From the NCBI GenBank assembly GCA_017469605.1, contig JAFUGB010000320.1, positions 1-13,530 on the forward strand: 13,530 nucleotides of DNA. The letters are read 5' to 3'. Positions 1-6,970 of this stretch are shown in pieces; the stretch's first letter is position 1, and the number at the start of each line of letters is the position of its first letter. The translations under genes were made by a program, and so were the position numbers. The DNA comes from Clostridia bacterium (lineage in GTDB: Bacteria > Bacillota > Clostridia > Christensenellales > Aristaeellaceae). The notes under the pieces were generated by a model that saw only the letters and a program-made list of their open reading frames with translations, was not told the origin of the DNA and searched no databases.

Positions 1-1136
1 CCCACACAGGCGCTCTTGGCCCAGGCCAGAATGGCCGCGGCCACGAAGCTGGCCACAACGCCCAGGATGGCGCCGATGTATACGTTTTTCAAGCTCTTGC
101 CGTTGCCGCTCTTGACCAGGTAGGCAATGATGGCGGCAATGACCAGGATGGCTTCCAAGCCCTCGCGCACGATGATGCCAAAGGCGCCCAGGAAGGTGAG
201 CAGCCGGGGATCGGACTGCTTGGTCTCCTCGGTGACCTCAGCGGCCAGCGCTTCGGCGGCCTCAGCCGCAGCCGCGGCGGCGGCTTCCTCGTTTTTCGCA
301 TCGATGGCCTTGGCGTACTTCAGCACGGCGTTCTTGGCGGCGTCGGTGGAGGTGCGGTACTTGTTCTTCTGGTATTTGGTTTCGCCGGTGCTCACCAGGC
401 TCTTGAGCCCGCTGAAGTGCTTCTCCATGGCCAGCCTGTCCTTGAGGGACAGATCGGTATAGATGGCGTGGTCCAGGCCCGACTCCTCGTACACCGTATA
501 ATACGCGGTGTTCAGGTTATCGTCGGCGGCCGCAAAGTCCTTGTCCAGATAGCCCATATAGGCGGTATCCAGCAGCTCCTTCACCAGCGTGGCGGCCTCA
601 TACCAGTTTTCATACTTGACCGGGGCGTTGGGATCGGCGCTGAAATCGGTGTAGGGATCGGAGGCCACCAGTTCGCCACGCAGATAATACTTGGTTTCGC
701 TGATGGCGCCGCCCTGCATGGCAGCCAGCTTGTTGCCGTCCTCGCGGATCATGCCCTTGAGCTTGCTCAGCGCCGAACGGACCGAAATCTTGGTATCCAG
801 GGTTTCGTTTTCCTTTTTAACGGCGGCTTTGCAGGCCGAAAACTGCATCTCCACGGCGTTCTTGCGGTTGCCGGAGATGTAGCTCATGGTCTGGCGCTCA
901 AAGCCGGTGGTTTCATACACCCGGAAATACGCGTTGCTCACATTCTGGTAGGCGGTATTGGGATCGCCGTCCAGGTAGGCTTCAAAAGCGGCGTCCAGGA
1001 ACTTATCGATTTCATCCGCCGCGTCGGCCCAGCGGGTGGATATGGCTTCCTCAGCCGACGCCCCAAAGGGGAGGGCCGAGAGAAGCAGCACCAGCGCGCA
1101 GATCAGGGCCTGCCAGGCGGCTGCTTTACGCTTCAT
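1..1136 (-). CDS. FTR1-family high-affinity iron permease, N-terminal part (cut by window edge)
   Basis: The frame reads from an ATG at 1136 (AAAGGAAG about 9 bases upstream) through 378 codons to the left edge without a stop, so the C-terminus lies outside the window. Residues 1-28 form a Sec signal peptide ending in an AxA-like site (ASA/EEA). Residues 29 to about 280 are extracytoplasmic and contain two similar units (about 35-150 and 175-285). A Glu/Ala-rich, coiled-coil-like linker follows (about 281-308), then the first membrane segment of the FTR1 domain, carrying the motif REGLE at residues 324-328. REXXE is the iron-binding motif of Ftr1/EfeU permeases. The family moves iron across the cytoplasmic membrane. 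The divergent control region carries three GTTAG-N6-CTAAC boxes, which suggests metal-dependent repression. The family call is firm; the exact iron species and any partner proteins are unknown. Confidence 0.93.
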   Translation of the reverse strand, partial: MKRKAAAWQALICALVLLLSALPFGASAEEAISTRWADAADEIDKFLDAAFEAYLDGDPNTAYQNVSNAYFRVYETTGFERQTMSYISGNRKNAVEMQFSACKAAVKKENETLDTKISVRSALSKLKGMIREDGNKLAAMQGGAISETKYYLRGELVASDPYTDFSADPNAPVKYENWYEAATLVKELLDTAYMGYLDKDFAAADDNLNTAYYTVYEESGLDHAIYTDLSLKDRLAMEKHFSGLKSLVSTGETKYQKNKYRTSTDAAKNAVLKYAKAIDAKNEEAAAAAAAEAAEALAAEVTEETKQSDPRLLTFLGAFGIIVREGLEAILVIAAIIAYLVKSGNGKSLKNVYIGAILGVVASFVAAAILAWAKSACV

Positions 1137-1161
1137 ACACAAAGGCTTCCTTTCAAATAAC

Positions 1162-1177
1162 GTTAGCTAATGCTAAC
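1162..1177. promoter_or_regulatory. GTTAG-N6-CTAAC inverted repeat, box 1 (putative metal-regulator operator)
   Basis: The sequence GTTAGCTAATGCTAAC has perfect 5-base arms in inverted orientation separated by six bases. It lies in the leader of the FTR1 gene, 26 bases before its start codon and downstream of the proposed minus-strand -10. The same arms and spacing recur at 1191, 1290 and 9813. The arms resemble pieces of DtxR/IdeR iron boxes but the spacing differs, so the regulator family is an inference. Confidence 0.7.
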
Positions 1178-1190
1178 CTGTATTCGATAT

Positions 1191-1206
1191 GTTAGCATAA
1201 TCTAAC
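1191..1206. promoter_or_regulatory. GTTAG-N6-CTAAC inverted repeat, box 2 (putative operator)
   Basis: The sequence GTTAGCATAATCTAAC is the second copy. It contains the proposed minus-strand -10 hexamer of the FTR1 promoter (TATGCT, 1194-1199), the expected position for a repressor that excludes RNA polymerase. Its centre lies 29 bases from that of box 1, so two dimers could sit close together. Confidence 0.72.
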
Positions 1207-1223
1207 CTCCAGCGCTATTCCAA
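1194..1223 (-). promoter_or_regulatory. Putative promoter of the FTR1 gene
   Basis: On the minus strand TTGGAA (1218-1223) and TATGCT (1194-1199) are separated by 18 bases. The match to the housekeeping consensus is imperfect. Support comes mainly from its position, about 60 bases before the FTR1 start codon, and from box 2 overlapping the -10. Confidence 0.4.
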
Positions 1224-1236
1224 TATTGACTTCTTA

Positions 1237-1259
1237 TGTCCAAAAATTTGTCCAAAATT
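1237..1259. repeat. Tandem direct repeat TGTCCAAAAATT / TGTCCAAAATT
   Basis: Two adjacent near-identical units, 1237-1248 and 1249-1259, lie in the control region between the FTR1 gene and the Ada-like regulator. AraC-family proteins often bind direct repeats, so this could be a target of the neighbouring regulator. The repeat is visible; its use is inference. Confidence 0.4.
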
Positions 1260-1289
1260 GACCTGATAAAAAAAGGAGTGGCGCATTGG

Positions 1290-1305
1290 GTTAGTTTGTG
1301 CTAAC
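1290..1305. promoter_or_regulatory. GTTAG-N6-CTAAC inverted repeat, box 3 (putative operator)
   Basis: The sequence GTTAGTTTGTGCTAAC is the third copy and lies 54 bases before the start codon of the Ada-like regulator on the plus strand. No good -35/-10 pair could be placed around it. A TATAAT at 1337-1342 is possible but has no recognisable -35. The location suggests that the regulator gene is co-regulated with the FTR1 gene. Confidence 0.7.
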
Positions 1306-1359
1306 ATATAGGAGGTAGACACCGCTAACTACTATTTATAATGAAAGCAGGCGTATGCG

Positions 1360-1920
1360 ATGACCAAGGAAGAATGGCAGATCATCCGGGACCGGGACGG
1401 GCGCTATGACGGGCAGCTGTACTGCGGCCTGATCGCCCAGAAAACGGTATGCAATCCCTCCTGCGTCAAGCGTGAGCGGGAAGTGCGCAACGTATTGGCC
1501 TTTCACAGCCTGACCGAGGCCGTGGCCCAGGGCTACCGTCCCTGCTCCTTCTGCCGCCCGGACCGACCGGGCTGGAAGGGCGCCAAGGAAGAGCTGGTGC
1601 TGGCCGCCAAGGCGTATATCGACGCCCACAGCGCCGATAAATTCTCGCTGAACGCCGTATCCGGGGCCCTGTACGTAAACGGCAGCTACCTGCTGCGCAC
1701 CTTCCGGGAGCGCACGGGCATGACCCTGCTTTCCTATCATAACGCCATCCGCTGCGAAAAGGCCAAAGCGCTGCTCTGCCGTCCCGATATCAGCATTTCC
1801 CAGGCGGGCGAAATGACGGGCTTCAGCTCCTCCTCCCATTTTTCCCGCATTTTCAAAAAAGTCACCGGCACCACCCCCAGCGCCTTCAGGCATACGTATT
1901 TCCGCAGGATGGAAGAGTGA
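1360..1920 (+). CDS. Ada-like AraC-family transcriptional regulator without a methyltransferase domain
   Basis: The 186-residue product has two domains. Residues 1 to about 70 match the zinc-binding N-terminal domain of Ada, with its four-cysteine pattern at C31, C35, C62 and C65 (TVCNPSC and RPCSFCRPD). In E. coli Ada this domain accepts a methyl group from DNA phosphotriesters. Residues of about 75-180 form an AraC-type double helix-turn-helix ending in the usual GTTPSAFR-like signature. The O6-methylguanine methyltransferase domain of full-length Ada is absent. The ATG at 1360 is the first in-frame start after a stop at 1342, and the Shine-Dalgarno is weak. Box 3 upstream ties the gene to the putative metal regulon, so the Cys4 site may sense metal, redox state or alkylation rather than repair DNA. 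The domain assignment is strong; the physiological signal is unknown. Confidence 0.85.
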   Translation: MTKEEWQIIRDRDGRYDGQLYCGLIAQKTVCNPSCVKREREVRNVLAFHSLTEAVAQGYRPCSFCRPDRPGWKGAKEELVLAAKAYIDAHSADKFSLNAVSGALYVNGSYLLRTFRERTGMTLLSYHNAIRCEKAKALLCRPDISISQAGEMTGFSSSSHFSRIFKKVTGTTPSAFRHTYFRRMEE

Positions 1921-1936
1921 TCCCGTCCATTTTCAA

Positions 1937-1998
1937 GCGCCCAGGCAAAACAGCCGCTGTCCGCCGGGACCGCGCAGGCATTGGGCGCGTCTTTTTTT
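1937..1998 (+). terminator. Probable rho-independent terminator of the Ada-like regulator gene
   Basis: GCGCCCA (1937-1943) can pair with TGGGCGC (1982-1988), enclosing a smaller hairpin GTCC-gccg-GGAC (1959-1970). A T-rich run follows at 1990-1998. The long interior makes the fold less than classic, but its position just after the stop codon fits. Confidence 0.5.
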
Positions 1999-2007
1999 AT
2001 CGTCTCC

Positions 2008-2023
2008 GCGCCCGCCCGGGCGC
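2008..2023 (-). other. GC-rich hairpin just after the last gene of the nitrogenase-like operon
   Basis: GCGCCC and GGGCGC form a 6-base stem with a 4-base loop, three bases past the stop codon of the flavodoxin-like gene. No T-run follows on the minus strand, so it is not a classic terminator. It may protect the 3' end of the operon mRNA. Confidence 0.35.
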
Positions 2024-2026
2024 AGG

Positions 2027-2578
2027 TCAGATGGCAACGCTGGGGAAGGCGATATCCCGCTGGGACAGGATCTCCAGCAGCGCGATCCGCTCATTGAACC
2101 GTTCGGCGGCCAGGGCGATCTCGCAGGCGCTCGGATGGTCCTTCATCAGCGCCCAACGGGCCTCGCTGGCGGGATTGGCGCTGTGGGGGCCGGCCCCCAT
2201 GGCGCGGAACATATCGATCATCTTCTGGCTCATATGACCGTTGACGGCGATACCGCCGATGACGGTATTTTTTTCCTGTACGCACGCCGCGCCGTTATGC
2301 AGGGAGGCGGTGCCGTGGCTGGCGTCGCACCAGAAGGCCATGGTGCAAAACAGCCCCACATGCCTGCCGCTCAGGCTTTCCGCCAATTCCCTGATGGGTT
2401 TGCAGGGGCCGGCCTGGTCCACCCAATACCCCAGCAGGATCACGTCGCCGTCAATTTCGGGGGTGCCGTCCGCCAGGTTATGAAGGGTTTTATTTTCGCA
2501 CTTCAGCCCCTCAAAGATGCCCCTGGCCAGCTTTTCGGTACAGCCGGACAGGCTGTGATAAATCACCTGAACTTTCAT
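2027..2578 (-). CDS. Flavodoxin-family protein, last gene of the nitrogenase-like operon
   Basis: The 183-residue product begins with a beta strand and a phosphate-binding loop typical of flavodoxins (SLSGCT, residues 9-14), where the FMN phosphate would sit. Two further loops, GYWVDQAGP (50-58) and the segment around FCTM (77-80), fall where flavodoxins contact the isoalloxazine ring. There is no signal peptide or membrane segment. A good Shine-Dalgarno (GAGGTGA) precedes the ATG at 2578, and only six bases separate it from the NifK-like gene. Flavodoxins replace ferredoxins as low-potential electron carriers when iron is scarce, so I infer that it feeds electrons to the NifH-like protein. 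It could instead be an accessory flavoenzyme acting on the substrate. The family call is good; the role is inferred from position. Confidence 0.78.
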   Translation of the reverse strand: MKVQVIYHSLSGCTEKLARGIFEGLKCENKTLHNLADGTPEIDGDVILLGYWVDQAGPCKPIRELAESLSGRHVGLFCTMAFWCDASHGTASLHNGAACVQEKNTVIGGIAVNGHMSQKMIDMFRAMGAGPHSANPASEARWALMKDHPSACEIALAAERFNERIALLEILSQRDIAFPSVAI

Positions 2579-2584
2579 GCTTGT

Positions 2585-3817
2585 TCACCTCAGCGTATTA
2601 AAATAGGCTTCCACCGTTTCCAGGACCATGTCCGCGCCCCGCGGGCCCATGAGGGGCATATGGACGGCCACCTGCGCCCCATCAACCAGGGGGGTAGCGA
2701 TGCGGATAAAGGTGTTGTCCCCCTCCAGCAGGCGGCGGGCGGTATCGTCAGCCAGCACCAGGGTACGGTGCAGGGAGCGCATCAGATCGACGCGCTCCTT
2801 TTCGGCGGGCAGGTATTGCACGCCCTCCTCCGCGTTTTCCAAAGGCGCCAGGCTGTGCGCGCTGATTTGGCGCGTCGGCGCAATGCCCATGCCGCCGAGG
2901 AACGCGCCCAGGCCCTTTACCGCTTCGTATTCGCCGCAGAGCACAGCCTGGGTCTTGTCCCTGCGCAGCATCCGGCCATACATGCGGTACTGCGCGGTTT
3001 CCATGGCCCGCTTTTTCAGCTCGCCCGCCAGGCGGGGATTCACCGGCCTGCCGATCTGCCGGCCCACGGCTTCCAGCCAGTCCAGCGTGCCCTGGTAGCC
3101 GTAGGGCGCGCCGTACACAAAGGGCGTGCCGCATTTGCCCTCCAGCAGCCTGGCGGCGGGCAAGGCTTCCTGGCGAATGACCAGGTTCACCTCCGCGCCT
3201 CCCATGGAAGCGATCTTTTCCAAATCGGTTTCCAGGCACAGCGCGGTGTGCGGCTCCATGCCGAAGGCTTCCTTCATCAGCCGTTCCATTTCCAGGACGT
3301 CCGCCTTGCAGCGATACGCGCCGATGGACGCGCCCAAAATGTTATAGGTGCCGGGCCGCTTCTCCGCGCCGGCCTTCACCATCTGGTCGGCCAGCAGGCG
3401 ATAGGCTTCCTTGATGCCCGCGGCGTAATCGCCCCGGAAGCCGCCCTGCTCAAAGGTGACCAGCCGGGCCTTCACCTTGGGCTGCACCATGGTGCATACG
3501 CCGCGCAGGTCGGTGCCGATCACGGCGGAGCAGGAAGAGGCCACCGCAAAGATCACAGCGGGATGGAAGTTTTCGTCCACCTCTTTGATGGCGTTTTCCA
3601 GGCGGCTGGTATCGCCCATGACCACATCCTCTTCCCGCAGGTGCGTGGTAAACAGGCGGTTTTCCTGCTCAATTCCCAGTTCGCCAAACAGGCCCATGCT
3701 GAAATGGGTGGTGCCCGCCGGGCCGTATTCCACGATGACGCTGTCCTCAACGGTCAGCAGGCTCCACAGAATGCCCATGCGGTCGCTGGGCGTGGGCAAA
3801 AACCGGGTCAGGCTCAT
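2585..3817 (-). CDS. Nitrogenase-like component 1, NifK-like subunit
   Basis: The 410-residue protein has the layout of NifD/NifK-superfamily component-1 proteins: an N-terminal GPAGTTHF segment (32-39), a SSCSAVIGTDL segment (94-104) matching the TTCxxxxIGDD block of NifK, and a central Rossmann-like domain. Aligned by eye with NifK, the first P-cluster cysteine is replaced by Ser11 or a neighbour, the second by Thr36, and only the third remains (Cys96). Other cysteines are at 108, 170, 194, 229 and 294. At 410 residues it is shorter than NifK (about 520). Its ATG overlaps the NifD-like stop by four bases (ATGA), with AGGAGG upstream, which suggests translational coupling and a heteromeric complex. 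The superfamily is secure. It does not look like a true NifK, and the substrate is unknown. Confidence 0.85.
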   Translation of the reverse strand: MSLTRFLPTPSDRMGILWSLLTVEDSVIVEYGPAGTTHFSMGLFGELGIEQENRLFTTHLREEDVVMGDTSRLENAIKEVDENFHPAVIFAVASSCSAVIGTDLRGVCTMVQPKVKARLVTFEQGGFRGDYAAGIKEAYRLLADQMVKAGAEKRPGTYNILGASIGAYRCKADVLEMERLMKEAFGMEPHTALCLETDLEKIASMGGAEVNLVIRQEALPAARLLEGKCGTPFVYGAPYGYQGTLDWLEAVGRQIGRPVNPRLAGELKKRAMETAQYRMYGRMLRRDKTQAVLCGEYEAVKGLGAFLGGMGIAPTRQISAHSLAPLENAEEGVQYLPAEKERVDLMRSLHRTLVLADDTARRLLEGDNTFIRIATPLVDGAQVAVHMPLMGPRGADMVLETVEAYFNTLR

Positions 3818-5115
3818 TGGGGCATTCCTCCTTTTCGGATTTCCCTGGCTTCCTCGGCGGAAGCCAGCAATTGCTTCACCAGGTACGGCGTCACCTCATA
3901 GCCCAGCATGCCGCCGCCCATATCGGTATGCACTTGGGCAATGCCCTTTTTGCGCAGGCGCATGGGATATTCATGGCCCAGGTACAGCATGGGATGCAGC
4001 TCGTCATAGATGTATTGCAGCGGCGAAATGTTGGCCGCCTGGGTCATATAGGGATCGGCCGAGGAAAGAATGCGCCGCACGTCTTCCGCGTCCTCCGCGT
4101 GGATGCCGTGGCACTGGATCAGCTGGGGCACCATGCCGATGGACGCCATAAAGGCGCAGCATTCCAGGCAGCGGAAGGGCGTATTGCCGTACATAAAGGT
4201 GACGCCCCGCAGCTGTTCTTTTGCCTCCGCCGCCGCTTTTTCGGCGGCCTGGCGCAACGCGGCCAGCTCCTCCGGCATGGGCAGCTTCAGGAAACCGAAC
4301 AGGTTTTCATAGGCCGCGGCGATGCGGGCCGGATCAACAAACTTATCAAAAAACACGTAGGGCGTGCCAAACCTCTGCCGCATCTTTTTTGCCAGGGGCA
4401 AGCCGATATCGTTGACCACGATGTTCACCTGGGCGGCGGGGGCGCGCCTGATCTCCTCCACGGTGCAGCCGCTGGGCAGCTGCGCCCCCACGCGCACGCC
4501 AGCGTTTCCCAGCACCCGGAAAAGCTCGGTATCCTCAAAGCGGCCCATGCGCTGGCCGATCACGTTCACGCTGCCGTCCTTTTCCTGCCCTTCCATCAGG
4601 CCGAAGCAGGCGGTAATGGTGCGCTCCACGCCGGGCATATGGTTTTCGCATTTAAAATGCTCGGTATGCACCGCCATGACGGGCACACCGTATTGCGCCG
4701 CCATGGCGTCGGCCACCGCGTCAAAATCATCTCCAATGATTTCCGGCACGCAGGTGGTGACGATGAACACCGCCTCGGGCGTTTGCTCCGCCATCAGCTC
4801 CGCAAAGGCCGCTTCCGTCTTTTTCGCGCAGCCGAAGGTGATGTCATGCTGGTCGATGGTCACCGACACGCAGCGCCCGGCAAGCCCGCCCCAGTCCTCG
4901 CTGTGGATGGTCATATGCTTGGTGTAATAGGCGCATTCGTCGGTTCCCACGATCATCATCACCGCGCCCTTGATGCCCCGCACCGCCATGGCCGCGCCCA
5001 TCAGCGGGCAATGGGTACCGGGAAATTGGGCGTAGGTGAGACCGTGGATATCCTTGCGGGGATCTTCGATCCGGCTCAACGTTTTGAGCCGGGCAAGCAG
5101 TTCTTTTCCGTCCAT
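3814..5115 (-). CDS. Nitrogenase-like component 1, NifD-like subunit
   Basis: The 433-residue protein retains all three cysteines that bind the P-cluster in NifD: Cys36 (FPGTHCPLMGAA), Cys61 (GTDECAYYT) and Cys122 (TTCVPEIIGDD). By eye, the block holding the FeMo-cofactor cysteine of NifD (LNLVHC) aligns with VNIVVN, putting Asn235 in the cysteine position. The block holding the cofactor histidine aligns with QVHTDMGGG, retaining His396. Further cysteines lie at 316, 319 and 320. This fits a component 1 with an iron-sulfur centre but probably no FeMo-co, as in the dark-operative protochlorophyllide reductase and CfbCD branches. It starts three bases after the ATPase gene and overlaps the NifK-like gene by four. 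Superfamily membership is firm; the sub-branch and reaction are not. Confidence 0.88.
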   Translation of the reverse strand: MDGKELLARLKTLSRIEDPRKDIHGLTYAQFPGTHCPLMGAAMAVRGIKGAVMMIVGTDECAYYTKHMTIHSEDWGGLAGRCVSVTIDQHDITFGCAKKTEAAFAELMAEQTPEAVFIVTTCVPEIIGDDFDAVADAMAAQYGVPVMAVHTEHFKCENHMPGVERTITACFGLMEGQEKDGSVNVIGQRMGRFEDTELFRVLGNAGVRVGAQLPSGCTVEEIRRAPAAQVNIVVNDIGLPLAKKMRQRFGTPYVFFDKFVDPARIAAAYENLFGFLKLPMPEELAALRQAAEKAAAEAKEQLRGVTFMYGNTPFRCLECCAFMASIGMVPQLIQCHGIHAEDAEDVRRILSSADPYMTQAANISPLQYIYDELHPMLYLGHEYPMRLRKKGIAQVHTDMGGGMLGYEVTPYLVKQLLASAEEAREIRKGGMPQ

Positions 5116-5118
5116 GAT

Positions 5119-5898
5119 TTATCCGATCTCCTTGTACGCAATCAGCGGCTTGCGCCGTCCGGGCACGTGGATGATATCGCAATCCACATCGTATACTTCC
5201 TTCATCATTTTGGCGGTGATCACATCCTCCGGCGTCCCCTCATCGTATTTCCGGCCGTTTTTGATCACCACGATCCAGTCGCTCACGTCCAGGGCCTGGG
5301 TCAGGTCATGCAGCACCATCACCACGCCGATGCCGTTTTCCCGGTTCAGCTTTTTTACCAATCGCATGGTTTCCAGCTGGTGGGCGATATCCAGGTAGGT
5401 GGTGGGCTCATCCAGGAAGAGGATCTGGGGCTGCTGGGTGAGCACCGTGGCGATCCACACCCGCTGGCTTTCGCCGCCGGAGCATTCCCGGATGGATTTT
5501 TCCCGGAGGGGATACACCCCCGTGGCCTTCATGGCCCAGTCGATCACCCGCTGGTCTTCCTCGGTGTTCTGCTGGTACCATTTTTGGTATGGCACCCGGC
5601 CATATCCCACCAGCTCCCTGACCAGGAAATCCGGCGGCGCGGAATGCAATTGAGGCAGCACGCCGATATTGCGGGCCAGCTCCTTGGGCGAATAGGAGGA
5701 AAGGGGCCGGCCGTCCACCCGCACCATGCCGCTTTTATAGGGCAGCAGGCGGGTCAGGGCCTTGAGCACCGTGGATTTTCCGCTGCCGTTGGGGCCGATG
5801 ATGGAGGTGATCCTGCCGGACTGCACATGGAGGTCCATGCCCTGGATCACCGTATAATCCCCATAGCCCACCTTCAGTTGTTCGCCTTTAATTTCCAC
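5119..5898 (-). CDS. ABC transporter ATP-binding protein, iron-siderophore/heme/cobalamin type (FecE-like)
   Basis: The 259-residue protein carries a full set of ABC motifs: Walker A GPNGSGKST (35-43), Q-loop glutamine (Gln83), signature CSGGESQ (139-145), Walker B ILFLDE (159-164) and the switch histidine (His197). Sequence style and length match the FecE/FhuC/BtuD group of type II importers. It would power uptake through the FecCD-like permease encoded immediately upstream, with which it overlaps by 11 bases. The gene downstream is the NifD-like subunit after a gap of only three bases, so transporter and reductase are one transcriptional unit. The substrate cannot be deduced from the ATPase. 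Confidence 0.93.
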   Translation of the reverse strand: MEIKGEQLKVGYGDYTVIQGMDLHVQSGRITSIIGPNGSGKSTVLKALTRLLPYKSGMVRVDGRPLSSYSPKELARNIGVLPQLHSAPPDFLVRELVGYGRVPYQKWYQQNTEEDQRVIDWAMKATGVYPLREKSIRECSGGESQRVWIATVLTQQPQILFLDEPTTYLDIAHQLETMRLVKKLNRENGIGVVMVLHDLTQALDVSDWIVVIKNGRKYDEGTPEDVITAKMMKEVYDVDCDIIHVPGRRKPLIAYKEIG

Positions 5899-6904
5899 GT
5901 ACTTTTCCCCGCTTTCTGAGCATGTAAAGGAAGAAGGGGCCGCCGGTAACGCTCATGACGATGCCCACGGGGATTTCCATCCCGGGCACGACGGTGCGGC
6001 CCACGGTATCGGCCGCCAGCAGCACCACCGCGCCCAGCAGCACCGACGTGGGCAGCATTTGCTTGTAATCCGAGCCCACCAGCAGCCGGGCGATATGCGG
6101 CACCACCAGGCCCACAAAGCCGATCATGCCGGCCACCGATACCGTGGCCGCCGCCAGGAAAGCCGAAACAGCCGATAAAAGCACCCGGGTCCAGCTTACG
6201 TTGACGCCCAGGGATTTGGCCATTTCATCCCCCAGCTGCAGGGTATTGGCGCCCTTGATGCACAAAAACGCCAGCACCAATCCGATGCCCGCGTAGATGC
6301 TCAGCGTATGCACATGGCTCCAGCTGCGCCCGGACAGGCTGCCGTTCATAAAGGCCAGCACGCCCTCCAGGCTGTCGGAATGCAGCATCTGCAAAAGGCT
6401 GTTGTACGCGCCCAGCACGCTGTTGATGGCCACGCCGGACAGGATGATGCGGGTGGGATCGATCCCTTCCTTCCAGGCCATGGTGTAGATCAGAAAGCAT
6501 GCCAGGGCCGCGCCGCCAAAGGCAAACAGCGGCACGGCGCCCGTCATCTGCGGGAACAAAAGCAAAATGGTGGTGGCCGCCGTGCCCGCGCCCGCCGATA
6601 CGCCGATGGTGCCGGGATCGGCCAGGGGATTGCGCATGACGGACTGTAAAAGCGCCCCGGCGGCGCTCAGGGACGCGCCGATCAAAAGCGCCAGCAGGAG
6701 CCTGGGCAAACGCAGATTGACCACGATCACCTTCACCGTGCTCTTCTCGGGCGAAAGCAGGGCGTCCACGATCTGCCGGACGGAATAGCCCGCGCTGCCC
6801 ACATTGATGGCCACCAGCGACAAAAGCCCCAGCGCGATCACCAGGATCAGCCAAACGGTGCCCACCCGCAGGGCGCTGACCTTGCGTTTGGAAGATTTAC
6901 TCAT
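5888..6904 (-). CDS. FecCD-family ABC transporter permease
   Basis: The 338-residue integral membrane protein has the spacing of about ten hydrophobic segments seen in FecC/FecD/BtuC permeases. Diagnostic motifs are NPLADPGTIGVSAGA (92-106), the ATPase-contact loop GDEMAKSLGV (225-234), GMIGFVGLVVPHIAR (259-273) and EIPVGI...GGPFF (310-325). I chose the ATG at 6904 because GGAG lies eight bases upstream and the product begins with a normal basic N-terminus (MSKSSKRK). A longer TTG-started frame to 6961 would run through the intergenic hairpin. Only one permease gene is present, so it probably forms a homodimer. It serves one or both of the binding proteins encoded upstream. Family certain, ligand unknown: ferric siderophores, heme and corrinoids are all typical. 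Confidence 0.93.
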   Translation of the reverse strand: MSKSSKRKVSALRVGTVWLILVIALGLLSLVAINVGSAGYSVRQIVDALLSPEKSTVKVIVVNLRLPRLLLALLIGASLSAAGALLQSVMRNPLADPGTIGVSAGAGTAATTILLLFPQMTGAVPLFAFGGAALACFLIYTMAWKEGIDPTRIILSGVAINSVLGAYNSLLQMLHSDSLEGVLAFMNGSLSGRSWSHVHTLSIYAGIGLVLAFLCIKGANTLQLGDEMAKSLGVNVSWTRVLLSAVSAFLAAATVSVAGMIGFVGLVVPHIARLLVGSDYKQMLPTSVLLGAVVLLAADTVGRTVVPGMEIPVGIVMSVTGGPFFLYMLRKRGKVRGN

Positions 6905-6930
6905 TGGTATGCTCCAAGCAAAAGAATGGC

Positions 6931-6957
6931 ACGGAGGGAGATTGCATCCCCCTCCGT
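6931..6957 (-). other. Intercistronic hairpin between the second binding-protein gene and the permease gene
   Basis: ACGGAGGG (6931-6938) and CCCTCCGT (6950-6957) form a perfect 8-base stem. On the minus strand it follows the binding-protein stop codon and precedes the permease start, with no strong T-run after it. Such hairpins often protect upstream mRNA or cause partial termination, giving more binding protein than permease. Confidence 0.6.
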
Positions 6958-6970
6958 ACAAACAGCTCCG

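Noticed and set aside
417..1160. A 247-codon open frame on the plus strand
   Set aside because: It is the antisense of the FTR1 gene, whose signal peptide and REGLE motif are unambiguous.
1162..1306. The GTTAG/CTAAC boxes as RNA hairpins or attenuators rather than operators
   Set aside because: The arms are only five A/T-containing base pairs with a six-base loop, too weak as RNA, and their placement over -10 and start sites fits DNA binding better.
2135..3901. A 588-codon open frame on the plus strand
   Set aside because: It lies opposite the flavodoxin-like and NifK-like genes and has the same His/Gly/Ala-rich shadow composition, with no fitting ribosome binding site or domain.
3817..5919. 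A 700-codon open frame on the plus strand, opposite the NifD-like and ATPase genes
   Set aside because: Its translation is rich in His, Gly, Ala and Gln with no recognisable domain, whereas the minus strand encodes two clear families. It is a shadow caused by high-GC codon bias.
6905..6961. N-terminal extension of the permease from a TTG at 6961
   Set aside because: It would translate through a perfect 8-base hairpin and place an atypical segment before the normal basic N-terminus; the ATG at 6904 has a good Shine-Dalgarno.
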